This document shows positions 5,229 to 5,939 of a DNA stretch of 5,939 nucleotides, piece by piece (positions within the stretch are counted from its first letter, which is position 1; each line of letters opens with the position of its first letter). The notes under the pieces are model-generated. The model saw only the letters and a program-made list of their open reading frames with translations, had not been told where the DNA came from and ran no database searches. This DNA is from Gemmatimonadota bacterium (GTDB taxonomy: Bacteria; Gemmatimonadota; Gemmatimonadetes; Gemmatimonadales; Gemmatimonadaceae): the NCBI GenBank assembly GCA_003222065.1, contig QHUV01000116.1:1-5939 (forward strand), read 5' to 3'. A program made the translations under genes and the position numbers.

Positions 5229-5939
<711 letters not shown>

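Overview
This window is ordinary chromosomal housekeeping DNA from a GC-rich bacterium. Nine protein genes all lie on the + strand and are tightly packed; the two at the edges are cut by the window. GTG starts, 4-base stop/start overlaps and very short gaps are common. My best guess for the source is a Gemmatimonadota-like or other deep-branching GC-rich soil or aquatic lineage, based on general familiarity with gene families such as the LDH-like Mdh and the acidic-tailed HU. The sequence itself does not prove this. I see no insertion sequence, integrase, CRISPR array, tRNA, rRNA or other sign of transferred DNA.

Layout. (1) Positions 1-2992 hold pgk (3' part), tpiA, secG and carA. pgk and tpiA are consecutive or near-consecutive glycolytic/gluconeogenic enzymes joined by an ATGA overlap. 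secG follows after 67 bases that contain an imperfect hairpin and a possible internal promoter. carA, the small subunit of carbamoyl-phosphate synthase, starts with GTG 14 bases after secG, and no carB follows it. (2) Positions 2989-3446 form a self-contained unit for an HU/IHF-family nucleoid protein. It has a consensus-like promoter whose -35 box overlaps the carA stop, an operator-like inverted repeat at the expected transcription start, a good ribosome binding site, the gene, and a strong rho-independent terminator. (3) Positions 3499-5188 hold a translationally coupled molybdenum-cofactor cluster, moaD-moaE-moaA, without moaC. MoaA starts the conversion of GTP to cPMP (normally completed by MoaC), and MoaD/MoaE form molybdopterin synthase, which puts the dithiolene sulfurs on cPMP. 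(4) Positions 5271-5939 hold the first 223 codons of an LDH-like malate dehydrogenase, which continues past the window.

I do not see an undescribed biological system here. The points worth a second look are regulatory and architectural: the HU promoter with its dyad, the tpiA-secG hairpin and promoter candidate, the MoaD Gly-Gly codons that double as the moaE Shine-Dalgarno, carA apart from carB, the acidic HU tail, and the repeated Pro/Ala/Lys tail of SecG.
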